Shown piece by piece: positions 1-9,329 of a DNA stretch of 64,000 nucleotides. How positions within the stretch are numbered: position 1 is the first letter of the stretch; every line of letters starts with the position of its first letter. A model generated the notes under the pieces. That model had not been told where the DNA came from. It was given only the letters and a program-made list of their open reading frames with translations, and did not search any database. The stretch lies in the NCBI GenBank assembly GCA_038527485.1, contig JBCBFT010000022.1, positions 13,303-77,302 on the forward strand. Direction: 5' to 3'. A program made the position numbers and the translations under genes. Origin of the DNA: JALEFZ01 sp038527485. GTDB lineage: Bacteria > Bacteroidota > Bacteroidia > J057.

Positions 1-261
1 CCTGTCTCCCTTTTTATCTCCCTACTTTCATCGATATACAAATACTTGGATCATGGATTTCCTTCTCATGCGTCTGGGGTTTCCCATTCGTCAACTTTTA
101 TTGGGACAAAAACAAAGGAAAATATTTGACTTTTGATGAAAATTCCTAATTTAAGTAATAGACGTTAGGATGAATCAAATTAAACCTTGTCCTGTGTAGT
201 ATGAATTGAACAAATTTACGTTGTCATTTTACACAGCCCATTTTCCCACACTCACTCACTC

Positions 262-1641
262 ATGACACTCAAAACTGTTTGGAACTACCTTAAACTTTAT
301 GCTCTCTCTTTCAACTTAAACACTGTTTTCACCCTTTCTTGCCTATTTTATTTGTTAGCGCCCCAAGTTTCTGCTCAGGGCTCCTTCAGCGTATATTTTG
401 ATGTAAATTCATCAGAGCTTTCGCTTGAGCAGTCTGAGAAACTCAAAACTTGGCTTATCCTGATGGAGATTCATCAAGATCACACTTTTGAGGTCTTTGG
501 ATATACAGATGATCAGGGGGATAAGGAATACAACACCCAACTCTCTCAAGCGAGAGCAGAATCTGTCAAACAGCTCCTAGTCAAAGTTGGCGTACCTGAA
601 TCTTCTATCATGGATGTCATAGGGATTGGTGAGCTCAATACGATCGCGCCCCAGCCCTCTGCCGCTGCACGTAAAAAAAACCGCAGGGTGGATATCATGA
701 TCACCAGGACTTCCCCACAGATGGCGCAGGTTAGAACCACGGGACTCCCACGTGGAATGCCTAAGGATACCGTAGCTGAGGCTACGCCAGATAGTGTGGC
801 GACACTACCTCAGCCTGATTCTACCCTGGAGGAATCTCTGGATATGGACAACAGCTGCGAACAAGAGGTACGCATCTTCAAAGGAGAAGGAGGAGCAGAA
901 GCCACGATTATCCCTGGAAGCTTGGGTGCGGAGGGCTTGGCCTACACGATTGAGCTATGGGCCATCCACACAGGAGAGGAAATGCTACAGAAAGGAATGT
1001 CTACCATCACGCTAGACGGAGATTGCTTATCCGCAGGTATGATGCTCATGGTTAGAATCCGTAATGAAAAGGGGGAAGTCGTACGCCATTTACCTGATTC
1101 CTGTGTAGTCGTCAGAGCCCCTATTCGTCAGTATGATCCTGAGCATCTGCTATATTTGGCCAACTTTGGGAAGGACAGTAGTGGTCTTTCTTGGCAATCC
1201 ACTCGTAAAGCGCCTAAATATTTTCGTTTAGATGGACAAACATATGCAGAGTGGAAGATCAATGGCTCTAGAACTTATGCTCTCGAAAAGCGCGTTGCAG
1301 GGAGTTTAGAGCAAAAAAATGAGCCATACATATGGTTTAGCCTGAAGAACTTCACACAGGAGAATAGCAAAATTTTCATCCTAGCCGATCAAACAGTAAT
1401 TGGTCCCAATTGGCGAGGTCCTCGTCTATGCTATATCCGTCAAGGCTGTGTGAAGCTTGACAAAGCATATGTCATGATCATGGCTGAAGACAAACACGGG
1501 GCCTACATGCTCTACAAACCCTTGAGTCGCATGGCCCAAAAAGGAGGCAAATACGTCATCCAAAAAACGGATTTTGAATCCTTTGAGTCCAAAGAAAAGG
1601 CTGAGCAGACGTTTGCGCAGCTGACAAGAGGAGTCAATTGA
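262..1641 (+). CDS. OmpA-domain envelope protein with long unassigned C-terminal half
   Basis: Probable peptidoglycan-associated envelope protein. A hydrophobic signal segment ends near residue 39 (VSAQ). An OmpA C-terminal-like domain follows at about residues 42-148: YFDVNSSEL, GYTDDQGD around D83/D84, the LSQARAESV helix with R98, and KKNRRVDI near 139-145. These are the positions that normally contact diaminopimelate in this family. The OmpA domain usually lies at the C-terminus after a barrel or linker; here it directly follows the signal peptide. About 300 residues of unrecognised sequence come after it, with a proline/threonine-rich linker around 165-190. The next gene is convergent. 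The domain call is firm; the role of the C-terminal half is unknown. Confidence 0.85.
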   Translation: MTLKTVWNYLKLYALSFNLNTVFTLSCLFYLLAPQVSAQGSFSVYFDVNSSELSLEQSEKLKTWLILMEIHQDHTFEVFGYTDDQGDKEYNTQLSQARAESVKQLLVKVGVPESSIMDVIGIGELNTIAPQPSAAARKKNRRVDIMITRTSPQMAQVRTTGLPRGMPKDTVAEATPDSVATLPQPDSTLEESLDMDNSCEQEVRIFKGEGGAEATIIPGSLGAEGLAYTIELWAIHTGEEMLQKGMSTITLDGDCLSAGMMLMVRIRNEKGEVVRHLPDSCVVVRAPIRQYDPEHLLYLANFGKDSSGLSWQSTRKAPKYFRLDGQTYAEWKINGSRTYALEKRVAGSLEQKNEPYIWFSLKNFTQENSKIFILADQTVIGPNWRGPRLCYIRQGCVKLDKAYVMIMAEDKHGAYMLYKPLSRMAQKGGKYVIQKTDFESFESKEKAEQTFAQLTRGVN

Positions 1642-1686
1642 GTCGGTGGACATAAGCAATAGGGTAATAGAAAATGATCCTGTAGT

Positions 1687-1769
1687 CTAGGGTTAAAACC
1701 ACTATCCTAGATTATGCCACCCTTTCAGGGTTCAAAGCTGGTTCATTGTCCTGAAGAGACAGTGGCATA
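1687..1769. repeat. REP-like palindromic sequence downstream of the OmpA-domain gene
   Basis: This gap contains the inverted pair CTAGG/CCTAG (1687-1710), an 8-bp pair TATGCCAC/GTGGCATA (1713-1720 and 1762-1769) and an internal ACCCTTTCAGGGT palindrome. It is intergenic and has no reading frame worth calling. Its composition resembles short extragenic palindromes, but no second copy was noticed in this window, so the call is tentative. Confidence 0.3.
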
Positions 1770-1842
1770 AAGCATGTGGAGTTTAGTCCCATGCTCAAAT
1801 CGTTTGGTACATAATCCGTTTTCTCTGTCTACTCACTTAACC

Positions 1843-1878
1843 AATGAGAGACGATCCCTAATGGAATCGCCTCTCATT
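1843..1878. terminator. Hairpin between convergent genes, probable bidirectional terminator
   Basis: The arms AATGAGAGACGAT (1843-1855) and ATCGCCTCTCATT (1866-1878) pair over 13 positions with one mismatch around a 10-nt loop. A T-rich stretch follows on the + strand. It lies between the ends of the rightward OmpA-domain gene and the leftward TonB-dependent receptor gene. Confidence 0.55.
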
Positions 1879-1902
1879 TCTTTATTTCTGAGATCTATTT
1901 TT

Positions 1903-4281
1903 CTAAAACTCCAAACGATACGTCAAAAGCGGGATGATCCCCAACTGGAATCGGGTCACGACATCATCTGCGACGGCATCATAGGTATAAAAAGCCACAT
2001 TCTGTGCATTGGTCGTATTCTGAATGTCGATGCCTAGACTACGGGTGTAGCGTGCACGATGGCGCTTGAACATCAACCTGAAGTCTACCCTGAAGTAATC
2101 GGGCAACTCTTGAGTGAAAGCTGCTTGATCGTCAAAGACGGTTTGCTGCGCTGCGCGGGAAGCCGCGAGATCAATAGGCTGGGTACGAAATCCACCTGCG
2201 TAGATCGCCCGAATATTCACCCCTAGACTTCTTCTCTTTCCTTTCCTGCTCGTACGGTCACGCTCGTAGCCAGTCGTCAGAGCAAAATTGTATTGTCCGT
2301 TGAAGCGCGTATCCCAAGTACGCTCCAGATAGTCTGTAAACTTCGAGTCATAGATTGCTCCGCTGAGCAAGACATAGTAGTTGTCGAAAAGCGTTTTCTC
2401 CAAAGAGAAATCCACTCCCATATTTCGTCCTGTACCCATATTGGATAAAGAATCAGTGACAAACCCTTCCTGCAAGTTCAAAATCGAGAATGTACTGTTG
2501 TTCCCTACTCTGATGGGGACATTGTATAGGAACTGTGCATAAGGCTCTAGCTGAAAGACGAAGCCTTTGCCAAGATTCAATCGGTAGCTCAAGACCGCGT
2601 GATGGGCACGTGTGAAGCCCAGGTCCAAATTCGGACGTGTGCCGTCTGGCGCTTGATAGTAGTAGACCGAAGGCATTTGCTGCTGGCTGTGGAGACCATA
2701 GGCAAAAGAAACACGCTGGCTCTGACTGATCTGATAGTGGATACTGGCGCGAGGCTCGACAGCTACTGATTGATTGAGTGTCAGATACATCCCGTGAAGC
2801 CCTCCTACGACGCGCAGCCTAGGAGAAACCTGATAGGTCGCTTGGACAAATGGCTGGATCAACTGCGTCGCACTTGTATCAGCTACGCGAATCTGATCCG
2901 CAGGCTGTCCCAGTTCTCGAGAAAAGCGACTCAAGGCCTGATTATTCTGCTGGGTAATGTAAATGCCCTCCTTGAGCGAAAAAGAAGGAGAAAAACTATG
3001 CGTCAGGCTCGAATTGAAGGAAATGCGCTGCTGAATCAATTGGTCTACAGATGATTCTACTGTGGTAAGGGAGTCCTGGATGAAATTCCCGATGCGCCGA
3101 CTGTCATTGCCTGATACGGCCAGTACAGATCGCCAAAGGGTGCGATTGCCCAGAATTTTCTCATGGGTAATGCCCGAGGCTGCCATATTCGAGGTGAACT
3201 CGATATCAAAACGCTCTTTATTCTCTACACGCTCTCCTGGCTGTCGCTGCCCCGTGAAGATGTTGCTACTCAGACCGCCCATCCCAAAGAAGGTAAAAGT
3301 ACCTGCCTTAGCTGTGGGGAAACGCAGATTAAAGGCCAGATCCTGATAGGTAATGTCTTCTCCACCAAAAGTCACACCCAACAACCCTAGGAGTCCTGTG
3401 AATGAATAGCGATAGTTCACGAGGTAAGAGCTTCCGTTTTCTCTAGACAGCGGTCCCTCAGCCGAGAGGTCTACACCAATCAATCCTGCCTGAAGGGTAT
3501 ACTCTGCGCGCTCCTCATTTCCTGCGCGTAAGTTCATATCAAATACCCCTGCCAGCGAGTTTCCATACTGCGCACTAAAAGCACCTGTGGAAAAGGTAGA
3601 ATTTCCCAACAACTGAGAGCTCAAGATGATCGTTCCCCCTCCTGTGGGAGAGATTCGATCGGTGAATGTACCTGCATTGGACAGGTGATTGGGATTGACG
3701 ATGTCCACGCCTTCTAGCCTCCACAAAATTCCGTTGGGAGAGTTGCCACGAACTACGAGGTTATTGGCTTGATCATTGGCTTGGATCACACCTGGAAGCG
3801 AGGTCGCCACACGCGCAGGATCAAAATATACCCCTGCAAATCGTTTTGATTCCTCCACGGTTAGTGGACGCACACTGGGCTGATCAGACTGACGATAAGA
3901 CTGATCAGCGATCGTGACATCTTCTGATTCATACAACCATTGTCTGAGGGGAATATCCAATACCGTCTGCTTACCTGCATGGATCAAAAGGTCTGGTAAG
4001 ACATACGTCTGGAATCCCTCCCCACTTACTGTCAACTGGTAACGTCCAGGGACTAAGTCTTTTAATCGAAAGCTACCCTGTGCATCCGTCGTGACTGTCT
4101 GCGTGTCTGCTTGGCCTTCTATTTGTATGGAAACGCCCTCAATAGGCTGAGAGGTTTCTGCACCTTTCACCGCTCCTCTTATGTCCTGAGCAATATCTGG
4201 ATTTTGAGCTTGGGAGTTCATGACAAACCCAATCAAGATCAGAAAGGGTAAAACATATTTCATGTATAAGTTGCTTCTCAT
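1903..4281 (-). CDS. TonB-dependent receptor with carboxypeptidase-like regulatory domain
   Basis: Outer-membrane active transporter energised by TonB/ExbBD. The frame stays open up to 4341, but the ATG at 4281 (MRSNLYMKYVLP), or the one at 4263, gives a proper signal peptide ending near NSQAQ. Next comes a carboxypeptidase-regulatory-like domain (GAVKGAETSQPIEGVSI through the PGRYQLTVSGEGF region), then a plug domain with DPARVATSLPGV and VRGNSPNGILWRLEGVDI. The rest is a long beta-barrel with alternating aromatic strands that ends in a terminal F (YRLEF), typical of barrel proteins. No SusD partner or other transport gene is adjacent, so the substrate cannot be inferred. Length is normal for the small Bacteroidota receptor class. 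Confidence 0.9.
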   Translation of the reverse strand: MRSNLYMKYVLPFLILIGFVMNSQAQNPDIAQDIRGAVKGAETSQPIEGVSIQIEGQADTQTVTTDAQGSFRLKDLVPGRYQLTVSGEGFQTYVLPDLLIHAGKQTVLDIPLRQWLYESEDVTIADQSYRQSDQPSVRPLTVEESKRFAGVYFDPARVATSLPGVIQANDQANNLVVRGNSPNGILWRLEGVDIVNPNHLSNAGTFTDRISPTGGGTIILSSQLLGNSTFSTGAFSAQYGNSLAGVFDMNLRAGNEERAEYTLQAGLIGVDLSAEGPLSRENGSSYLVNYRYSFTGLLGLLGVTFGGEDITYQDLAFNLRFPTAKAGTFTFFGMGGLSSNIFTGQRQPGERVENKERFDIEFTSNMAASGITHEKILGNRTLWRSVLAVSGNDSRRIGNFIQDSLTTVESSVDQLIQQRISFNSSLTHSFSPSFSLKEGIYITQQNNQALSRFSRELGQPADQIRVADTSATQLIQPFVQATYQVSPRLRVVGGLHGMYLTLNQSVAVEPRASIHYQISQSQRVSFAYGLHSQQQMPSVYYYQAPDGTRPNLDLGFTRAHHAVLSYRLNLGKGFVFQLEPYAQFLYNVPIRVGNNSTFSILNLQEGFVTDSLSNMGTGRNMGVDFSLEKTLFDNYYVLLSGAIYDSKFTDYLERTWDTRFNGQYNFALTTGYERDRTSRKGKRRSLGVNIRAIYAGGFRTQPIDLAASRAAQQTVFDDQAAFTQELPDYFRVDFRLMFKRHRARYTRSLGIDIQNTTNAQNVAFYTYDAVADDVVTRFQLGIIPLLTYRLEF

Positions 4282-4756
4282 GTAGGTGATTCGTCGTAAA
4301 TGTATGTTAAGCGTAAAATTAAGCTGTTGATTTAGGTGCAAGTTTTGCCTGACGTTGTGCGAGGCCGTTGTGTGTCTACTCCTGGTATGGGCATTCGTTT
4401 ATCAAAGATTTCACATTTTTCGTTTACAAATACCCTTTTTCCCTGGATGGATGGAAAATAAGAGTCAATTGCATGAAGGAACCTGGATCTATGGAAAACG
4501 TTTGCTCTTTCACGCATGTATCCCCGTTTTCTCTTCGATGTTAGGCTTTACACAATGTGTATTCTCCCTACTTTTCACCCATTTGATATAGATAAATACA
4601 TATTTCCTCCCTTTTAACTTCGAATCTATTTTTTGGTTCAAACCCCATAACAACGTTAGAATTTTTATCTAATAATATCTCATAAAAATAAAAAGGCAGA
4701 AAAATGAGGGGTTTATGACTCCCCTATTTTCCTGCCAGAATTCTTATGTGATGAAC
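4282..4756. other. 475-bp gap upstream of the TonB receptor gene
   Basis: Contains the receptor gene's promoter region and, at its right end, the terminator of the leftward SDR gene. Short open frames here have no family resemblance. A GGTTCAAACCCC string near 4635 has no surrounding tRNA cloverleaf. No other structure was seen. Confidence 0.5.
4695..4736 (-). terminator. Intrinsic terminator of the SDR gene
   Basis: A long stem pairs GGCAG/CTGCC, AAAAT/ATTTT and AGGGG/CCCCT, with one mismatch, one bulge and a short loop. On the - strand it is followed by a T-rich tract (rc of 4682-4694). It starts about 20 bp beyond the SDR stop codon. Confidence 0.8.
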
Positions 4757-5473
4757 TTAGATCGCTTGGTGATTGAATGGCTGAATGACCATCTCAGACA
4801 CAACACCAGAACTAGGCTGCTGGCAGAGGAACCAAATGGCACGCCCTGCTTCTTTGGCTGTGATGAACTTGTCTCGCTGCACACGGATGTCGATCTCATC
4901 CCAGAAGGGACTGTCTACTCCTCCTAGATACAGATTCGTAATGCGAATGTTGGTGCGGCGAAGCTCCTCGCGAATGGACTTGAGCATACCATTGAGGCCA
5001 TACTTGGACGCAGCATAAGCGGCCGCTCCTGCCATAGGCGTTTTCCCCAGCACGCCTGGGATATTGATGATGAAGCCTTTCTTAGCAGCTTTCATCGGAG
5101 GAATGAAATGCTTGAATAGCATGAAAGGACCTACCAAATTGGCTTGAATCGTCTGCTGGAAATCATCTACAGACAGACTTTCGAGGGGCTTGATGATCCC
5201 AATCCCCGCAGCATTGATCAAAATATCCAACTGACCGATCTGTCCATGGATAGCCGCTGCCGCCGACTCGATGCTCTGTTCATCTGCAAAATCAACCGTG
5301 AACACACGGTCCCCAGGTACACTCAACCCCTGAGCAACTGCTAATAACTTTTGGCTGTCACGCCCTGCAAGGTATAAATTGGCCCCCGACTGCTTGAGAA
5401 GCTTGGCTGCCTCATGCCCGATTCCCCCCGTTGCTCCTACGACCAGAATGTTTTTTCCCTGAATGATTTCCAT
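4757..5473 (-). CDS. SDR-family NAD(P)-dependent oxidoreductase
   Basis: Classical short-chain dehydrogenase/reductase of 238 residues. The N-terminal Rossmann motif is VVGATGGIGHEA near residues 11-22. An NAAGIG segment (near 87) and the YAASKYGLNG segment provide the catalytic Tyr and Lys. A serine is not obvious at the usual catalytic position: the segment reads IINIPGVLGKT, with no Ser between the NI strand and the Tyr. This may indicate altered chemistry or simply a shifted residue. The substrate is unknown. It is the last gene of the leftward run and is followed by a strong terminator; the EEP-family gene upstream is 76 bp away. Confidence 0.85.
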   Translation of the reverse strand: MEIIQGKNILVVGATGGIGHEAAKLLKQSGANLYLAGRDSQKLLAVAQGLSVPGDRVFTVDFADEQSIESAAAAIHGQIGQLDILINAAGIGIIKPLESLSVDDFQQTIQANLVGPFMLFKHFIPPMKAAKKGFIINIPGVLGKTPMAGAAAYAASKYGLNGMLKSIREELRRTNIRITNLYLGGVDSPFWDEIDIRVQRDKFITAKEAGRAIWFLCQQPSSGVVSEMVIQPFNHQAI

Positions 5474-5549
5474 AAATTGATTTTTCTCTTTTCTCCATCA
5501 ACTCTGGAATGAAAGGGATGTTTGAAGCATCCAACAGAAACTCTTTCCC

Positions 5550-6482
5550 TCATGCTCCAAATCCCCACCGCAGCTCTAGCGGATAATGATCCGACCCTAC
5601 ATCAGGCCCTATCACGCGCTTTTCGATCACAATGTCAGCAGAGTGTAAGGCATGATCCAGGGGAATCCCCAGGTTTTTCCATCTCGTCGGCCACGAAGCA
5701 TGGTATCCCCTCCCCTTTCGACTGTCCTGTAGCTCATTTGCCTCCAAAAAATCCTGGAAAACAGGATGAAAAGGGGTGATGTTAAAGTCTCCGACAATCA
5801 AAATATGCGCTGGTCGCTCCTCCAATATGCTTCCCCAATTTCTCAATATCTCATCCCGAATGAGTAAATCCCTGACATTGGGAGGTGAAGGAGGATGAAA
5901 GGCCCATAGATCCAAAATTTGACTGTCTATTTGAATTTGCACTTCCAGTGTGGGTGCATGACAATCGGCCAGCCAATGACAGGCTGTGGACTGGAAGGGA
6001 TACTTACTCGCGATCATTTGTCCGAAATAGCCCTCATTGAGTACTACTCTTCGATAGGGATAGTCCTTGTAGAGGGTGCCTAATCGATTGTGCCAAAGAG
6101 AGGTATACTCTAGCAATACCAGGACATCTGGATTTTGCTCCTGCAAATAAGGCAAGACCTTCTCAGGTTCAGGATTGGCTTTCTCCAGATTGAGCGAAAC
6201 CAGCGAATAGGTAGGGCCAACTGCCTGTATTTGTTGTCCAACATAAACAGGAAGAACCTGAAAAAGATTGAAGGAAAGGCAAATCAAAGCAATACCTAAA
6301 AAAATACGATCGGCTTTTCGAAGGAAAAAAAGAAGTGCAAGACAGGATAACAGGGTGAAATGAAGTGGGAAATGTAAGTAGATACTCCAAGAGGGTACTT
6401 GGGCATAAAGCCTTCCCATGATGATGACCAGCGCCAAAGCAAGGATTCCTATTTTCGCCAACAATCGGAGGATCTTCCCCAT
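5550..6482 (-). CDS. Endonuclease/exonuclease/phosphatase (EEP) family membrane protein
   Basis: The ATG at 6482 (MGKILRLLAKIG) was preferred over the longer frame to 6521, because it places a hydrophobic helix at the N-terminus. Two or three membrane helices fill the first ~95 residues (LALALVIIMGRLYA, LLSCLALLFFL, FLGIALICLSF). The catalytic EEP domain follows: LVSLNLEKAN, a conserved acidic ..VLLEYTSLW, IVGDFNITPFHPVF (metal/phosphate site) and the terminal GSDHYPL with Asp-His. This is the membrane-anchored EEP subtype often annotated as endonuclease/exonuclease/phosphatase; the real substrate may be nucleic acid, inositol phosphate or a phospholipid. It lies 137 bp downstream of the metallo-hydrolase gene. 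Confidence 0.85.
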   Translation of the reverse strand: MGKILRLLAKIGILALALVIIMGRLYAQVPSWSIYLHFPLHFTLLSCLALLFFLRKADRIFLGIALICLSFNLFQVLPVYVGQQIQAVGPTYSLVSLNLEKANPEPEKVLPYLQEQNPDVLVLLEYTSLWHNRLGTLYKDYPYRRVVLNEGYFGQMIASKYPFQSTACHWLADCHAPTLEVQIQIDSQILDLWAFHPPSPPNVRDLLIRDEILRNWGSILEERPAHILIVGDFNITPFHPVFQDFLEANELQDSRKGRGYHASWPTRWKNLGIPLDHALHSADIVIEKRVIGPDVGSDHYPLELRWGFGA

Positions 6483-6619
6483 ATAGATTTTTATGTTCTT
6501 TGAAGAGATGTATGAACACACGAGGCTTTAGTATGAATCATTGTGTGAAAATTATGCCGAATTTGGCAGCAATGAAAATCAGTCTTTTTAGGCTCTTGTA
6601 CAATGGGTCTGCCCCAATA

Positions 6620-7993
6620 TCAAGTCCTCTGCCCTACTTCAGGGCAATGACGTGTATTGTGCAGGGCACAGGGTACATGCTTTCGCGCAAAACGAAGGTT
6701 TTTCCACCTACTACTGGTTCCCTTGAATAGCTTGATGCCCTCCGCTTCGGAATCAAACTCAAACATCAAGACGCCCAATGGGGCTGAGGACTGCTCCTGG
6801 GCAGACTTTACCCGCAGGTGCTGCCCCAATATCCGATCGATCTTTCCTTTCTGCTTTTTGCTCGGCTTAGCCTTAGAGGTATTCAAGTATTCATCCAGGG
6901 AAAAATATCCATCAAACATCGGTTCACAAGCCGTACAGCCATTGGTAGTAGTCATCGTACACAGCGGGACATCTTGAGGAATGGACTGATCAAACCGTGT
7001 ACAGACTCCTTCGATTTCACGAACCGTCTGCGTGTGTGGATGTTTCCACCGCTTATGAATTCCCGCAGAAAATACCACATGAGAGGCCGCTTCCGAATCA
7101 TTCAGATCCAAGACCTCTTCCCAAATCTTGATATCAGAAGAAAAATGAGAGCCATGGTGTCCCGCCTTGACAAACTGAGCCTTTTGGGTGAGTATCGCTT
7201 GCAAGACGCCAAAGTCATTGGCTTGCAGATGGGCCAGCGCATCCAACCAAACCATCCGGTGCGTATCCCCACTGAAAACTAGGTGATAGGGACCAAAAAC
7301 AAACTTCACGATGGAGGAAACAAGGTTTTTATCCAACTGCTCTCGCAGTTCCCCCTTTTGTACAAAAAACTCATAGATATACTGCCCAGCCATCACCTCC
7401 TGAAAAGATTCTAAATGATGATGGAGTGGTGCAAGGGCATAGGCATAGACGCCTTTACCTTTACCAAGGGGCAGCGGACTCACCCCTATCATTCGCTCGA
7501 ATATCCTGGGTCTCTTCTCTTTGAATTGTAAAATTCTTCTCAGTTTACGCTCAAAGCCCTGAACCTGGCTACGGAATTTAGGGTTCTTTTTTTCTTGGGT
7601 AGCAAAGGCGCGAGCGTGTCGTTTCAGCTTTCCGAAGAATTCGGGCAACTCTGTTCCCCCAAACCACCAGAAATATTCTACTTGAATATCATTTGCCTCT
7701 ACCCAGTCCAAAAGATCGGTTATACCCTTTAAGTGATCATGATCAGGATGAGAAATGTAGATAAATGCGATTCGAGGAGGTTTATGTGGGAATTGCTGGT
7801 GTAAATGCCGGAGAACGGAAAGCGCAGGCAGTTCTTCCTGACGCATGGGTGTGTGAAAAAAGCAGTCGATGATCCCAAATGAACCGTCAGGTAGGTGCAT
7901 CAAGATGTGGTCGCCTTGACTCACATTGAAGGTATAGACTTTGAGTTTTCCTGTCTCCGTAAAAAGCCTTGTAGTAGAATTCCCCATCTTCAT
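6620..7993 (-). CDS. ComEC/Rec2-like metallo-beta-lactamase-fold protein
   Basis: 457 residues with no signal peptide or membrane helix. It has an MBL-fold domain of the ComEC C-terminal type: FNVSQGDHILMHLPDG near residues 22-37, the metal motif SHPDHDHLKG at 81-90 (H82, D84, D86, H87), a central LVFSGDTHRMVW strand with metal-binding Asp, and AGHHGSHFSSD. Unlike ComEC it has no channel part, so this is a soluble stand-alone hydrolase. An inserted basic/helical segment lies around residues 130-175 (KRHARAFATQEKKNPKFR). The C-terminal ~90 residues are unassigned. It sits 26 bp behind the receiver-protein gene and is almost certainly co-transcribed with it and the kinase. Its substrate could be nucleic acid or a phosphodiester; this is not determinable from sequence. 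Confidence 0.85.
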   Translation of the reverse strand: MKMGNSTTRLFTETGKLKVYTFNVSQGDHILMHLPDGSFGIIDCFFHTPMRQEELPALSVLRHLHQQFPHKPPRIAFIYISHPDHDHLKGITDLLDWVEANDIQVEYFWWFGGTELPEFFGKLKRHARAFATQEKKNPKFRSQVQGFERKLRRILQFKEKRPRIFERMIGVSPLPLGKGKGVYAYALAPLHHHLESFQEVMAGQYIYEFFVQKGELREQLDKNLVSSIVKFVFGPYHLVFSGDTHRMVWLDALAHLQANDFGVLQAILTQKAQFVKAGHHGSHFSSDIKIWEEVLDLNDSEAASHVVFSAGIHKRWKHPHTQTVREIEGVCTRFDQSIPQDVPLCTMTTTNGCTACEPMFDGYFSLDEYLNTSKAKPSKKQKGKIDRILGQHLRVKSAQEQSSAPLGVLMFEFDSEAEGIKLFKGTSSRWKNLRFARKHVPCALHNTRHCPEVGQRT

Positions 7994-8019
7994 TCAGCAA
8001 ATTATCCCCTCCCCTCAGT

Positions 8020-9303
8020 TCAATCTATCGGCTCAATATGATATGTATAGGTCCCACTGCGAATCTGTATCGCAGTCAAAAGAAACTGGCTGTCGGTGTA
8101 TTTGATGCCATTTTCTGCTAGCGTCTCCTGATGAAATTGGTCGAGCCTCCGCTCCTTGTCTATCAAGCTGTCCAAGCGTACTTGTACCCCTTCAGCCTCT
8201 GTTTCTTCTTGCTCTACAGTTCCACGCATGACGTCTAGGACTTGCCAGTCGACCAGTTCTTTCAATGATTCCAAGCGATCTAGTATTTCATCAGGTTCTT
8301 CTCCAGCATTTTCTCCATCTTGCGCGCAAAGCTTAGGAATTTCCATCTTTCCTAAATCTGACAGTGGCAAGAGCAAAGCTTTAAGAACAGGTAGTGTAAA
8401 TCTTTCTTCGCGATACCAGTCCCAGACACTATACGCGATCGCAATCTCAGTCAAAATCCTCCATTTAGAAGGCCATTTTGGTGCTGAAACATCTTGCCAA
8501 GCAAGGATCTTTTCGGGTGTTTCCAAAGGCAGATGCAAGGCCTCTCCATCCCCTTCTTGAATGATCAATCCTGCCCATTGCCCATCCCAAATATGGCGGT
8601 GGACTTCGATAGTCAGTGGTGACGGGACTCTCTGCTCTGTTAAGGTCAACTCCCAGTCTACATCTCCTGCAAACCAACCCTCAAGATCTTCCTCCTCATC
8701 AAATCCTTCTATCCAATCTGTCCTATCTGCCTGTATATCTTGTTTGAGAACTTTCCTTGCGAAATATACCTGTGTCGCATCATTCACCTTCCCCTGAGGC
8801 ATCGCATGAAAATTCAAAACTGTCGCTACCGTCTGATGCTCAGCGACTCTGGGAATAGCTAGATCATCAATAAAATGGGCGATATGTGTCGAGATCTCAT
8901 GGAATATCTCCTCAAATTCGCTGTATTTCTTTACAAAGAAAAAATCTGCACCTGCTTCCTCAGCCTCTTTCCTTCTGTCAGGATATCCCGTCAATACTAT
9001 GATCAGCGCCTGCGGAACCGTCTTCCGAATATCTTCAATGAATTGAATGCCTGCCTTCTTGTGTTCTTTCCCCAAGTGAATGTCCACAAGGAATATCCCC
9101 TTCTCGTAAGCCCCTAGTTCTTTGGGGGCTAAACTATGGGCTTCACTTTGGATAAGGACATGATCCTCTATTCCCTCACCGAATGCCTCGCGAAGGTTGA
9201 GTCGGATTTTCTTAGCTGCCCGCTCACGGATCGTCTTATGATCGTCCGTCACGAGTATAGGTACCTGACCCATTGCTTGATATTGTATAGCTTCTGTGCG
9301 CAT
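8020..9303 (-). CDS. Receiver-domain protein with novel C-terminal region
   Basis: 427 residues. The N-terminal REC domain (about residues 12-145) is complete: acidic D20/D21, phospho-acceptor D74 in FLVDIHLG, T105 in IVLTGYPD and K125 in FFFVKKY. The remaining ~270 residues match no output domain I recognise and contain no visible helix-turn-helix, GGDEF, HD-GYP or AAA motif. They include a tryptophan-rich stretch (HIWDGQWAGL, KWPSKWRIL, YSVWDWYREE) and a glutamate-rich region near 325-380. It lies between the sensor kinase (26 bp upstream) and the MBL-fold gene (26 bp downstream). The obvious inference is that the kinase phosphorylates it and that its output is a protein-protein event, perhaps on the MBL protein. 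Confidence 0.8.
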   Translation of the reverse strand: MRTEAIQYQAMGQVPILVTDDHKTIRERAAKKIRLNLREAFGEGIEDHVLIQSEAHSLAPKELGAYEKGIFLVDIHLGKEHKKAGIQFIEDIRKTVPQALIIVLTGYPDRRKEAEEAGADFFFVKKYSEFEEIFHEISTHIAHFIDDLAIPRVAEHQTVATVLNFHAMPQGKVNDATQVYFARKVLKQDIQADRTDWIEGFDEEEDLEGWFAGDVDWELTLTEQRVPSPLTIEVHRHIWDGQWAGLIIQEGDGEALHLPLETPEKILAWQDVSAPKWPSKWRILTEIAIAYSVWDWYREERFTLPVLKALLLPLSDLGKMEIPKLCAQDGENAGEEPDEILDRLESLKELVDWQVLDVMRGTVEQEETEAEGVQVRLDSLIDKERRLDQFHQETLAENGIKYTDSQFLLTAIQIRSGTYTYHIEPID

Positions 9304-9329
9304 CGGCTGCCTATATTCAATCCTCTATC

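Noticed and set aside
4630..4650. GGTTCAAACCCC, resembling the T-arm of a tRNA
   Set aside because: No acceptor stem, anticodon arm or D-arm can be folded around it, and the flanks are AT-rich.
6620..7993. MBL-fold protein considered as a beta-lactamase
   Set aside because: The HxDxDH and HHGS motifs match the ComEC subtype, and there is no signal peptide for periplasmic export.
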